From NCBI RefSeq assembly GCF_000002425.4, contig NC_037266.1, forward strand, positions 3,667,350-3,731,349: a DNA stretch of 64,000 nt, written 5' to 3'. The stretch comes from Physcomitrium patens. Lineage: Eukaryota; Streptophyta; Bryopsida; Funariales; Funariaceae. Each line of letters starts with the position of its first letter. The first letter of the stretch is position 1. The notes below the pieces were generated by a model that did not search any database, had not been told where the DNA came from, and worked only from the letters and a program-made list of their open reading frames with translations. The position numbers were made by a program, and so were the translations under genes. Shown in pieces: positions 1 to 11,870 of this stretch.

Positions 1-3000
1 ATCATTGGAATGATTACATCTATTGGATAGGAGATATGATAAGATGTTGAGATTCATTCAAGAGAGGTTATACCATACTTGAATCTTTTCAAGCACCAGA
101 AGTCAGTATAGAGACGAGATATAAAACGATAGATAAGAAGGGTAAGCTTGTTGCCAGACCATTACCAAAAGATTCTAAGGAACAAATGGGAGAAGCATCA
201 AAAGAAGCAAGTTTTAGAGATCCAATGAGAATTGGACATCAGTTTACTCAAGAGACTTTTGAAGAATTGAAGATTAGTTCTGATGGTTCTTTATTGCCAG
301 AGGAAATTACTTGCTTCAAAAAGATGTTGGCTAAATAAGGTAGATTGTTTGCCTTCGAATCTCATGAAATTGGGTGTGTAGATCCGAATATTATAACACC
401 TATGCCGCATGTACCTTAGAATCTAAGACCGATTCCAGTACTGAGGGCACATTTACCTAAATTGGTGGAATTATTAAAAGAAAAGATGAAGATGAAAATA
501 TTGGAACCCTCATTTGCGCCGTATTCTAGTCAATGGTTTATGGTACCTAAGAAAAATGGATCACTACAGTTTATTCAAGATATGCAACCGATGAATGCAG
601 TAATTGTTAGGAATGTAAGAATTGGACCTATTGTGGATGAATTTTTTAAGGCATTTATAAGAAGGGCGATCTATTCAATGGGTGACTTGTATTCGGGTTA
701 TGTTCAATTTCAACTTGTCGAAAGAAGTAGAGATATGACAACAATGAGGACACCACTTGGATTGGTTAGAATGTGCACTCTTCCACAAGGTGCGACCAAC
801 TCAGTTGCGTATATGATGAATGGGATGAATAAGGTATTGAGTGATTTTATTCCAGAGAAGATTATGCCTTTTTTGGATGATGTTCCTATAAAAGGGTGCA
901 GAGAAGGAGACAAGGATGAAACTTTAGATAAGAGGGAGTGTCGCAAATATGTTGTTGATCATATACAAGATTGTGAAAAGATTTTAACTCGGCTTGGAGA
1001 AGTTCATCTTACATTATCGGATATGAAGTCCATATTTGGAGTACAAGAGGTTGTGATTGTTGGACATTTATGTGGATCTTACGAAAGAAAACCAGATCCG
1101 ACTAAGGTTGATGCAATTGGAAGGATGAAAGAGGATTGTGAATCTTTAACAGAGGTTTGCAGGTTTTTAGGTACATGTGTATTTTATCGCATGTGGATCC
1201 TTCATTATGTACACAAAGCGGATTCATTATATGAACTGTTATGCAAAGGCTACCGATTTAAATGGAAAGAAAGGCATATTCAGGGAATGCAAAGATTGAA
1301 GAAATTATTGATGTCACCTCTAATATTGAGGAAGGTTGATTATAAGTGCAATAGACCAGTGATTCTTATTGTGGACGCTAGTCCAATTGCCATTGGATGG
1401 GCTGTGGGTCAAGATGATTTAAGTGGGAATAGATTTGCAGTTCGATTTGGAGCTAAAGTTTTAAGTATTCGTCAGCGTGCATATTCGCAAGTCAAAAGAG
1501 AACTTTGGGGAATTATTTTGGCTATGAAAGCTGAAAAGGACTATTTGATTGGGGTAGTAGTAGTAATTGAAACAGGTTGCTTGCCATTGCTTGGAATGAT
1601 TACTAACTGTTCAACGCCAGATATTGCAATGTTGAGATGGATTGCTTATATTAAGTCACTTAATCTGGAATTTAAGCATGTTACTGGGAAGGACAATTTA
1701 GTAGCAGACATACTATCTCGAGTAACATACGAGAGGGAGGATGAAATGGTTGAAGACATTGATGACGTTGGATTGAAATTCTATTCAATGTCAAATCTCA
1801 ACAAGGAAGACAAGCTATTTCTTGAAGAAGCTTATGAAGGAGAATTATTGGATATTGGTCATTACTTAAATACCTTGACTAAGTAGACGAATTGGTCTAT
1901 AGAAAAATTCAAACAAATAAGAAAAAAAACATATGGATTTTTGCTTCGAGATGGATTCTTATGGAAGAGACCGAAGAAAGGAATTGAGATGCCACAATGA
2001 GTGATAGGCAAAAAGTAAGAAAAACTAAAATTATTAAAAGAGTTTCATGATAGTTTATAGGCAAGGCATAGAAGAATCAGGGCTACTTTTGCTAAACTCA
2101 AGGAACGATATTGGTGGAAAAATATGTATCGAGATGTGCTCTCATTTGTAGAGTCATGTGAAATCTGTTAATCATATTCTAATATCCGACATCAAGATGG
2201 TCTTCATCCTACGTATCCTTTGGCTATTCATTTTAAATGTGTTGTTGATTTGGTTATTATGCCAGTTGGGTTATGACAGATGAGATATTTGGTCTTAGCT
2301 CGTGAAGATTTATTAAATCAAATAGAAGGAAGAGCATTGAGGACAAAATCTACAGAGGAGATTTGTAGGTTTTTGCTTGAAGATGTCATTTGCCGCTACG
2401 GATGTGTAGGAAAAATCACTACAGATCGTGGAGAATTAAATGCACAAGAACCTTGTAAGTTCTTTGAAAGATGTGGAGTTAAACTATCACTGACTACTGC
2501 TTATAATCCGGAAGGGAATGCAAAAAGTGAATGTGGTCACCCACCGATTGTGAAAGCATTAGTTAAAACTTGTAATGGGAAAGTTAGAGAGTGGCCACGA
2601 CTTTTGCCATTTGCATTATGGACTGATCGAACAACATATAGTTTGGTGACAAGATATATGCCAGTAGAACTTATGACAGGTCGAAAACCAATTATGTCGA
2701 TTGAAGAAAGGGTACGTACTTGGAGTATGCTACCATGGGAAGATGGATTGACAAGAGAAGAACTTCTGGCTATTAGGATTTGACAATTGGAGCAAAGATC
2801 GAAAGATGTGCAAATAACGTTGGAAAGGTTAAAAAGAGCAAGGTTACAAAATAAGGCACGATTCGATAAGAAACATCGATTGAGACCTAAAGCAGTTGAA
2901 GAAGGTGATTTGGTATTTATTTATGATAGTAGTCTGGACATCCAATATAGCACTTTATGGAAGTTTTCAAAACGTTGGTTTGGACCATATGTGGTACTAA

Positions 3001-3095
3001 CTGTTCATGATAATGCGACTTATTCATTACGGGAATTAGATGGTACAAAATTGAAAATACCAATTGCAGGGAAGCGAGTAAAAATATTTAAATAA
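1..3095 (+). pseudogene. Family A pol remnant (RT, RNase H, integrase)
   Basis: A decayed pol reading frame. The longest open stretch, 462-1886, holds reverse transcriptase and RNase H. RT shows MGDLYSGY, the LPQGATNS motif and an FLDDV catalytic box in place of the usual YxDD. RNase H shows VDAS and KREL, but the third acidic position reads ETG where the copy at 32.2 kb reads QTD, so a catalytic Asp is probably lost. Integrase follows at about 1900-2783 with CEIC, DRGE and a PEGNAKSECGH segment, then a GPY-type domain at 2787-3095 (WFGPYVV). Stops interrupt at 336 (TAA), about 418 (TAG, from Trp), 1884 (TAG) and several places in integrase. No functional product is expected. Confidence 0.85.
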
Positions 3096-3286
3096 AGTCA
3101 GGCGGAGATGAATATGGAAGACCTTAATGAAGGTATAGAGATTCCGCAGTAAGAAGATGAAAGTGATTTGGATAATGAAGGTGAGGAAGACAAACTTGAC
3201 AAAGATGTAAAGAATATATTATAAATCAAACAGCAATTGGATAAATTGGTACATACCGGAGGATGCATAAGTTTAGAGGGAGTGGA

Positions 3287-3957
3287 TGTCGTGTTGTAAC
3301 ACGAGTATACCGTGAAAGTATAAAGAAAGGGGACTTTTATTACTGTTCAGTTACCTCGAATGTTGGGAGCAACGACCGATTCCAGTGCCAATATTTAAGG
3401 GCCAGTTCAGACACCCCATCATAGTCAGTCAGGGCATACTTACCAGTAAGAAAATGCTCTATTCGAGTCCAATAGTTGGAGTCAACAGAATCAAAAGGAC
3501 TAAATTGATGACTGAGCGAGCTTGACGTGAAGGACCAATTTGACCCAATTACGGGAACATCCAGGTCTTACTACGGGCCTCTTAGCCAATATGAGACCTG
3601 ATTTGGTCAGGCGACTCAATGTGGTCTCGATTACGGGGGTTTCGATTCCATTTTAAGTTGTCATATTCTCTATGCCGTTTCAAGGAACATTGTTTCCAAA
3701 AAAAGAACCTTTTAAAAGGAAAAAAAATGGAGGAGAAAGCTCTAACGACGGAGCCAATTCTGGATCCAAGACAGAAGATTGAAGAAATTCAGAGGCTAGG
3801 ATTTGAAAGAGGGAAGAATTAGGATTTTAAAGGGAGAGAGCTAGCTTCATGCTTCGAGGAAAAAAAAAAGACAAAGAATTGGAATTTTTTTTCTTCATAG
3901 GGTTTTGGAGAAGACAAAGGTAATCGCTGCTGAAAGTCAGTGTTGTATTGATGAACT

Positions 3958-3992
<35 letters not shown>

Positions 3993-4586
3993 CCAAAAGA
4001 GAGAAAAAAAAAAATTTAGAAATGGTTAGGGTAGAGGAGAGGATTCAGAGATTCGAGAATTAGGAAGGTTAAAAAAAAGGGAGGATACAAGGTTTTTGGG
4101 TAGGGATCAGAAAAGGAACTTTTGGCGATCAATGCTGAAAGGATGATGTGTTGTACTAGTGAATCAGGGTTTTAATGAAGTGGGTGTGATTACCCTTGAC
4201 TGTTTTGTGAAATCAAAGTTACATCTATGATTGAAGAATTAAAAGGGTGTCTATAGGATTGAGGATGCGGAGTAAATGAAAATTTTTGGGTTAATCTAAC
4301 AAGACAGTTAGTGGATACGAAGTCGTGAGTATAAAGCGGTATCGGAGATTAGCAGATTGGATTGTTTGGGGTTCTCTGTAACGTCTGGAGACCTACAGGC
4401 TGGGACAAAAAGGATTTTGACGAGCAGTCGAAGGACATTCGCATAGATTTATGGTATATTCTTACAATCATTTATATTCCAACAGTCAAAAACTGATAGA
4501 CTGCTTGAATATTAGCGAGTCTCTATACTACCTTCTACAGCTAGATGTCTGGTGTATTCTCGAGCAAGAAAGCACGTAATACGACA
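3287..4586 (+). repeat. Family A 3' LTR (subtype I), element 1
   Basis: A 1300-bp LTR starting TGTCGTGTTGTAACACG after a purine-rich tract (GTTTAGAGGGAGTGGA) and ending ACGACA. Its start and end match the LTRs at 24567, 26214 and 33978. It contains a run of 32 T at 3961-3992. Confidence 0.85.
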
Positions 4587-5904
4587 GCGTCTAGCTGTAG
4601 GAGGTAGTATAGTGTTACGCTAGTACTTGAGCAGTCTATCGGATTCTTAACTACCTAAATACAATCTATATTGGATTGCAATGTAAAAGCTTAATTTCAA
4701 TATAAAATACCTAGAAACCCTATATAACTTCAATCTCTTTTGTTATTTATATTTTATTTTATTTATTTTATATTTTTATTTTATCTTTATTATTAATTAC
4801 CTTAATCCTAGACCGTGAACTTCGGCAAGCTGTGATCCTCAATCTGTCCTTCCGACTTGTTGTGAAACATCTATTGCTAGTATCTCTGCAAGCCCTTTCG
4901 GATGCTCAAGAAGTTTCAATTCAACCCCGCTTACAGATTGTGAGGCTATGCTACAATCCGCACCGATGTCCCTTGGCCGCTCATCGATATTCCTCTTATC
5001 CTTGTCGGTAGGTCCCCAATTATTACGATAATCCTAAACAACTCCCAATTTGCCAACTCTCAATATCTCTTTAAACTATTGGTAGATATCTTCTATCCGT
5101 ACAGTCAGATTGACCCAACCACGCATGCATTCAGCATACTTAACCTTCTAGACAACTCTGAATTTCAACCACAGAAGTATCTCCCATTCCATCAACAATC
5201 AAGAGTACCAACCTTTTCTCCCTTCTAGAAAAATCTAGTTCATCAATATAACACTGACTTTTAGCAATCATCCTCTTAGTCTCCCCAAAATCCTATATAA
5301 AAAAAAACCCCAATTCTCCATCTTTTTTCGAAAGCATGAAGCTAGTTCTCTGACCTACAATCCCAATTCTCGAAAAAAAATCCATTTCTTAACCTACCCT
5401 CCCCTTTTACTCTGAGAATATCCTATTCTTTTGCCTTGGACTCCCCAAATTAGAACAACTGACCCTACGTTTTCTCTCCCATTTTCACCTTTAAGAGATC
5501 TTTTTACAGAAAGGACGTTTCCAGAACGGCATAAAGAATGAAATAGCCTGAAATAGAATCGAAGCCCCATAATTGGACCGCATTGGATTGCCCAACCAAG
5601 TCAGGTCTCATACTAGATAAGAGGCCCATAATAAGACCTCGATTAGATGTCTTGAAATTAGATCCAATTGGCTCTTCGAACTAGACTCATCCGACGTTGA
5701 ATTGGTCCTTTTTCTTATTGTTGGCTCCTATTACTGGAATCGAACGAAACATTTCGTTATTAATGAGTATGCCTCGGCTGACTGTACCTGACCTCTCATT
5801 ATTTGTACTGGAATTGGTCGCCGCATCTAACATCCAAGGTGACTAAATATTAATAAATCTTCTTCATTTATATTTTCATCATATAGATGTGTTACAACAC
5901 AACA
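4587..5904 (-). repeat. Family A 3' LTR (subtype II), element 2
   Basis: Read on the minus strand it starts TGTTGTGTTGTAACAC at 5904 and runs to 4587. It aligns with the 5' LTR at 11871-13242 but lacks the last ~46 bp. It is clearly diverged from the subtype I LTRs of elements 1 and 3. Confidence 0.85.
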
Positions 5905-6037
5905 TCCACTCCTTCTGAGCATGTGCATCCTCTGGTATGTACTAATTAACCTAGTTGCTGTTTGATTCATAATATGTTCTCCAAATCTTCGTCTAGTCGA
6001 TTTTCATCGTCTCTGCTATCCAATCAATTTCATCTTT

Positions 6038-7303
6038 CTACTTCAGAATATCTATGTCTTCATTAAGGTCTTCTATATTTATTTCTGCATATCTTTGTAT
6101 AAATAATTTCACTCTCTTCCTTGTAATTGGTATTTTTAACCTTGTGCCATCTAACTCTCGCAATGAGTAAGTCACATTATCATGAACAATTGCTCTCACA
6201 TACGGTCCAAACCAACGTTTTGAAAACTTCCATAAAGTGCTATATTGGATGTCCAGACTACTATCATAAATAAATACCAAATCACCTTCTTCAACTGCTT
6301 TAGGTCTCAATCGATGTTTCTTATCGAATCGTGCCTTATTTTGTAACCTTGCTCTTTTTAACCTTTCCAACGTTATTTGCACATCTTTCGATCTTTGCTC
6401 CAATTGTCAAATCCTAATAGCCAGAAGTTCTTCTCTTGTCAATCCATCTTCCCATGGTAGCATACTCCAAGTACGTACCCTTTCTTCAATCGACATAATT
6501 GGTTTTCGACCTGTCATAAGTTCTACTGGCATATATCTTGTCACCAAACTATATGTTGTTCGATCAGTCCATAATGCAAATGGCAAAAGTCGTGGCCACT
6601 CTCTAACTTTCCCATTACAAGTTTTAACTAATGCTTTCACAATCGGTGGGTGACCACATTCACTTTTTGCATTCCCTTCCGGATTATAAGCAGTAGTCAG
6701 TGATAGTTTAACTCCACATCTTTCAAAGAACTTACAAGGTTCTTGTGCATTTAATTCTCCACGATCTGTAGTGATTTTTCCTACACATCCGTAGCGGCAA
6801 ATGACATCTTCAAGCAAAAACCTACAAATCTCCTCTGTAGATTTTGTCCTCAATGCTCTTCCTTCTATTTGATTTAATAAATCTTCACGAGCTAAGACCA
6901 AATATCTCATCTGTCATAACCCAACTGGCATAATAACCAAATCAACAACACATTTAAAATGAATAGCCAAAGGATACGTAGGATGAAGACCATCTTGATG
7001 TCGGATATTAGAATATGATTAACAGATTTCACATGACTCTACAAATGAGAGCACATCTCGATACATATTTTTCCACCAATATCGTTCCTTGAGTTTAGCA
7101 AAAGTAGCCCTGATTCTTCTATGCCTTGCCTATAAACTATCATGAAACTCTTTTAATAATTTTAGTTTTTCTTACTTTTTGCCTATCACTCATTGTGGCA
7201 TCTCAATTCCTTTCTTCGGTCTCTTCCATAAGAATCCATCTCGAAGCAAAAATCCATATGTTTTTTTTCTTATTTGTTTGAATTTTTCTATAGACCAATT
7301 CGT
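6038..7303 (-). pseudogene. Family A integrase remnant, element 2
   Basis: The integrase part of pol, mirror of 1887-3095 until 6203. Segments 6407-6910 (167 codons open) and 6038-6403 (121 codons open) carry the RYLVLARED start of the core, ITTDRGE and the E-containing segment near NAKSECGH, then a GPY-type domain (WFGPYV). Several in-frame stops lie in the zinc-binding N-terminal part (about 6910-7303), for example after MPQ and in CEIC*SY. The end differs from element 1: this copy continues about 20 codons past the shared KxVK segment. Confidence 0.8.
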
Positions 7304-8728
7304 CTACTTAGTCAAGGTATTTAAGTAATGACCAATATCCAATAATTCTCCTTCATAAGCTTCTTCAAGAAATAGCTTGTCTTCCTTGTTGAGATTTGAC
7401 ATTGAATAGAATTTCAATCCAACGTCATCAATGTCTTCAACCATTTCATCCTCCCTCTCGTATGTTACTCGAGATAGTATGTCTGCTACTAAATTGTCCT
7501 TCCCAGTAACATGCTTAAATTCCAGATTAAGTGACTTAATATAAGCAATCCATCTCAACATTGCAATATCTGGCGTTGAACAGTTAGTAATCATTCCAAG
7601 CAATGGCAAGCAACCTGTTTCAATTACTACTACTACCCCAATCAAATAGTCCTTTTCAGCTTTCATAGCCAAAATAATTCCCCAAAGTTCTCTTTTGACT
7701 TGCGAATATGCACGCTGACGAATACTTAAAACTTTAGCTCCAAATCGAACTGCAAATCTATTCCCACTTAAATCATCTTGACCCACAGCCCATCCAATGG
7801 CAATTGGACTAGCGTCCACAATAAGAATCACTGGTCTATTGCACTTATAATCAACCTTCCTCAATATTAGAGGTGACATCAATAATTTCTTCAATCTTTG
7901 CATTCCCTGAATATGCCTTTCTTTCCATTTAAATCGGTAGCCTTTGCATAACAGTTCATATAATGAATCCGCTTTGTGTACATAATGAAGGATCCACATG
8001 CGATAAAATACACATGTACCTAAAAACCTGCAAACCTCTGTTAAAGATTCACAATCCTCTTTCATCCTTCCAATTGCATCAACCTTAGTCGGATCTGGTT
8101 TTCTTTCGTAAGATCCACATAAATGTCCAACAATCACAACCTCTTGTACTCCAAATATGGACTTCATATCCGATAATGTAAGATGAACTTCTCCAAGCCG
8201 AGTTAAAATCTTTTCACAATCTTGTATATGATCAACAACATATTTGCGACACTCCCTCTTATCTAAAGTTTCATCCTTGTCTCCTTCTCTGCACCCTTTT
8301 ATAGGAACATCATCCAAAAAAGGCATAATCTTCTCTGGAATAAAATCACTCAATACCTTATTCATCCCATTCATCATATACGCAACTGAGTTGGTCGCAC
8401 CTTGTGGAAGAGTGCACATTCTAACCAATCCAAGTGGTGTCCTCATTGTTGTCATATCTCTACTTCTTTCGACAAGTTGAAATTGAACATAACCCGAATA
8501 CAAGTCACCCATTGAATAGATCGCCCTTCTTATAAATGCCTTAAAAAATTCATCCACAATAGGTCCAATTCTTACATTCCTAACAATTACTGCATTCATC
8601 GGTTGCATATCTTGAATAAACTGTAGTGATCCATTTTTCTTAGGTACCATAAACCATTGACTAGAATACGGCGCAAATGAGGGTTCCAATATTTTCATCT
8701 TCATCTTTTCTTTTAATAATTCCACCAA
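7304..8728 (-). pseudogene. Family A reverse transcriptase-RNase H, element 2
   Basis: A 474-codon open stretch identical to that at 462-1886. RT motifs: Asp in MGDLY (residue 75), LPQGATNS (about 107-114), FLDD (137-140). RNase H acidic residues: D305 (VDAS) and E347 (KREL); residue 372 is Gly where the copy at 32.2 kb has Asp. It is only part of a longer polyprotein: the same frame continues upstream through a TAG (Trp codon changed) to the protease linker and downstream past TAG to integrase. The listed start is not an initiation codon. Confidence 0.85.
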
Positions 8729-8851
8729 TTTAGGTAAATGTGCCCTCAGTACTGGAATCGGTCTTAGATTCTAAGGTACATGCGGCATAGGTGTTATAAT
8801 ATTCGGATCTACACACCCAATTTCATGAGATTCGAAGGCAAACAATCTACC

Positions 8852-10099
8852 TTATTTAGCCAACATCTTTTTGAAGCAAGTAATTTCCTCTGGCAATAAA
8901 GAACCATCAGAACTAATCTTCAATTCTTCAAAAGTCTCTTGAGTAAACTGATGTCCAATTCTCATTGGATCTCTTAAACTTGCTTCTTTTGATGCTTCTC
9001 CCATTTGTTCCTTAGAATCTTTTGGTAATGGTCTGGCAACAAGCTTTACCTTCTTATCTATCGTTTTATATCTCGTCTCTATAGTGACTTCTGGTGCTTG
9101 AAAAGATTCAAGTATGGTATAAACCTCTCTTGAATGAATCTCAACAATCTTATCATTATCTCCTAATCCAATAGATGTAATCAATTCCAATGAATCTTCC
9201 AGTCCATTTTCTTCATAAATACCTAAAATCCTCTCATCATCTTGCAATGTACCTAACTTGTATAATTCTCCTTCAATCTTATATGATCTTTTTTTTTTCT
9301 TTTCTTTTAAAATCATTAACTATTTTATATATAATATTTCCATTCTCAAAAATACCAATAAAACTTGCATCAAAGGTACCTTCATCTCGCGAGAGTACCT
9401 CCTCTTTTGTACCTCTATAATCTCGCTTTATAGTGGTACCTCTCCAAAATCCTTAAATCCTTCAACAATCTTTGGCAATGGTTTCTCCCTCAACCTATCT
9501 CGATTCTGTTCATGGTTAGGAGGTACTGTTAGAAATTGTACAGCTTTCCTTCCATCTTCGCTACGTACCCTTCCATAAGCAGAACCATCATCAAGTACTT
9601 TTGTTTCCATCCGTATTGCCATAATATAAGGTTGTCCTAAAATCAACGGATAAGACGGTGTATCTTGAACAAACAAATGTTACTCCGTCACAACATCTCC
9701 AATCCAAATTTTGAAATCTGGACAAGCTCCATATAATTCGCCCCATGTGTTATTAGTTGCTCATATTACCCATCCATATTCTATATCAATTGGCCATTTT
9801 TGCTTCTTATAAAGATCTTTAGACATAAGATTTATTTCAGAACCATGGTCGATTAAAGCAATAATTGGTTCTTCTATATCTCTTACTTTCACCAATACCT
9901 CAGTAGTTACCCTTGTCTAATGCTTTTGAGTATAATGGCTCAAAGTTTCTATTTCTTTATCACTATAATCTTCGAAACGTACTCGTTGATTATACCCATT
10001 CTTTTCATTTGTTGGTTGCTTGTAACCAATATCAACCTCTTCTTCATCTTTATATATTCTTGCATCAATGGCATGACTCATTCCAGTTTCATCCATTAA
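8852..10099 (-). pseudogene. Family A protease and linker, element 2
   Basis: Minus-strand frames 8852-9316 and 9428-9676, plus broken sequence up to about 10100, encode the aspartic-protease part of the polyprotein and the linker to RT. The protease active-site loop is at about 9838-9865 and reads LIDHGSEINLM: Asp-His-Gly instead of the usual Asp-Ser/Thr-Gly. The same triplet occurs in the copy at about 30010, so it is a family trait and not a private mutation. The C-terminal protease motif YPLILGQPYI is at about 9625-9655. The linker ends in a TAA shared with the other copies. Confidence 0.7.
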
Positions 10100-11698
10100 T
10101 TACCTCTTTCGCTTAATGCTATCAATGATAACATCATGAAACTCCTTCTTTGCAATTTCCAAAACTTCTTTCAATGTGAATTCCACCTTAGCGTTCAATA
10201 TACGTTCTTCTAATACCCCTTTCAAATTTTTTTCCGCTTCAATGTCAAAAAGTAGCTTATAAGCAATTGATTTGCCCTTATCGTTTGTCTCCCTTGTTTT
10301 TTCTTCCAATGATGCTGAGGTATCTTTTACAGGCAATTCTTGTGAAGTTGCCTCTCGAGCCTTGTCTCCTCGAGTTTGCCTCTTAGAAGAATTTCCTTTT
10401 CTTGTATCATCAAAATTTTCTCGTCTCTTTTCTTCCATCAAAGCTTCATGTTGGCTCTTAGCAATATATGCATGAAGTGAAAGAGATTCAACAAGATCCT
10501 TCCAACCTGTTGCACCTTATATTGTAGGTGCAGTCCTCAATAACGCTTCTCGAGGTAATTTCCCTTCTTGTATTGTAGAAATGGCAGAAGTCCAAAACTC
10601 AATAGTTTTCATACTTCCACCAAGGTCATCATCTACTTTAGCACCATAACTTGCACTTTCTCGTGCTGCTGTTTCATGCTCTTTTAAGTAATCTTGAACC
10701 AATGCTCTCATTCCTCCCTTGCCAAAATTGGTTTGAAGAAGATCCTCCCTATCTTTTAATGATATCTTTCCATCTTTCCAACAAATAATTCCCTGCCATA
10801 TTATATTATTAAATTCATTGCAATCTTTCATAGTGTGTGAAGCGTCATGACACCAAATGCATCTTTGTACATATCCTTGTTTTGAAACATTCTTCAAATT
10901 ATTTGTAGAAGTATTCTCTTCAAGTCTTGCCAATTTGATTTGGAGATCTCGCATTCCTCATATAATTTCTTCCATCCCCATATCTGCTTTCTTTCATAAG
11001 GATGTCAAAGGTTGAACTGTAGGCATTGTTGGTGGTGTTGTATGTACTGGAGCTTTGAGTGCTTGTACAGTTTTTGGAATATTGCTCCTATCCTTCCTCC
11101 TTTCTCTTTTTGCAAGCAACCCTACTGCATCTTCAATATTCTTCCACTTTGTTGTCAATCCTTCATCTTCTTCTTTGTCTTCAAGAAGGAGTTCCAATTT
11201 TCTTTGCAATTCTCCATCAACAGCTTGAAGAAATAGATCAACTTTGTTCGGCTCTAATGTCAATTTTTCTACCTTTGATAATTGAGAGTACTGCCTCTCA
11301 AATTCCCTTAGTAGCTCTGTTGCTTACAAATTCTTATTAGGCCAATCAATCCATTCCAGAAATAGCTTCTTAGTAACACGATTAGCATCTTCCAAGAAAT
11401 ATTTGTCTTTCAATGCATGTGAAAAAACCTCCCATGAATTTCCATAACGATCCGTAATTGATGTAATATGGTCTCTTATCTCTGGTATCATGGCAAGTCT
11501 AAATAATTCAACCATTTTCTTCTCAGAAACTTGATTTAATTCCATTTCACGAACATAACATCTTAAATACCTTGAAATATTCCTTCCATCAAATTGATCA
11601 ATTTTATTGACCACTGCTTGTAATGCTTTGGTTGTCAAAGCTTCCTTTTGATCATTGCTTTCCTGTTGCTGCATTGATAATGAGAAGGCTTGAAACAT
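10100..11698 (-). pseudogene. Family A gag remnant, element 2
   Basis: Four minus-strand open pieces (11324-11698, 10994-11263, 10517-10954, 10100-10441) line up with the gag of the copy at 28.1-29.9 kb. The N-terminal part starts MFQAFSLSMQQQ. A Gln codon after PNKNL has become TAA. The third piece holds a CCHC zinc knuckle of C-X2-C-X4-H-X4-C form (CIWCHDASHTMKDC) that would bind genomic RNA in the virus-like particle. A charged Lys/Glu-rich segment follows before the protease. Confidence 0.78.
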
Positions 11699-11850
11699 AC
11701 TAGCAATAGACGATTAATGTGTAAAGCTTGTCCTTTAGAAGAACCTCCACCAAAAACTCTTCTCAAAGATCCTTCAAAATTTTTATTTTCATTCTCCATA
11801 AAAATAAAAATAAAATCAAACGAAATCCAATACCTTCTTCCTCAAGCTTT

Positions 11851-11866
11851 CATGGCGGGTTCACTA
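11851..11866 (-). promoter_or_regulatory. Candidate primer-binding site, element 2
   Basis: Four bases (TAAG) after the 5' LTR end, the minus strand reads TAGTGAACCCGCCATG. The other two family copies read TGGTGAACC(C/T)GACGTG at the same place, beginning with the TGG expected to pair with a tRNA CCA end. I could not name the tRNA. This copy has at least three changes. Confidence 0.55.
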
Positions 11867-11870
11867 CTTA

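Larger units (their letters stand above)
1..4586 (+). mobile_element. Family A Gypsy element 1, 3' part
   Basis: This is the 3' portion of a Ty3/Gypsy LTR retrotransposon whose gag and 5' LTR lie left of the window. Visible parts, in order, are the end of the protease linker, reverse transcriptase, RNase H, integrase and a complete 3' LTR ending in ACGACA at 4586. The next base starts the 3' LTR of an oppositely oriented family A copy that lacks its terminal ~46 bp. I infer that element 1 inserted into that LTR. Its coding part is an exact mirror of 6204-9045, yet its LTR is of a different subtype. Confidence 0.85.
145..9045. repeat. Perfect inverted repeat, 2.84-kb arms
   Basis: Arm 1 (145-2986, +) and arm 2 (6204-9045, -) are mirror images with paired coordinates summing to 9190. 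No difference was found in the blocks I compared by eye, including homopolymers and stop codons. The first mismatch on the inner side is at 2987/6203. The spacer, 2987-6203, holds the end of each integrase and two LTRs in opposite orientation that are clearly diverged. Positions 1-75 still match the mirror but with several single-base deletions. Confidence 0.85.

Noticed and set aside
710-946. 78-codon antisense ORF repeated at 8244-8480 and 31402-31638
   Set aside because: It lies exactly antisense to conserved RT sequence; its conservation follows from the RT frame.
3961-3992. Poly-T run as a SINE or LINE tail
   Set aside because: It lies inside a family A LTR that is continuous on both sides.
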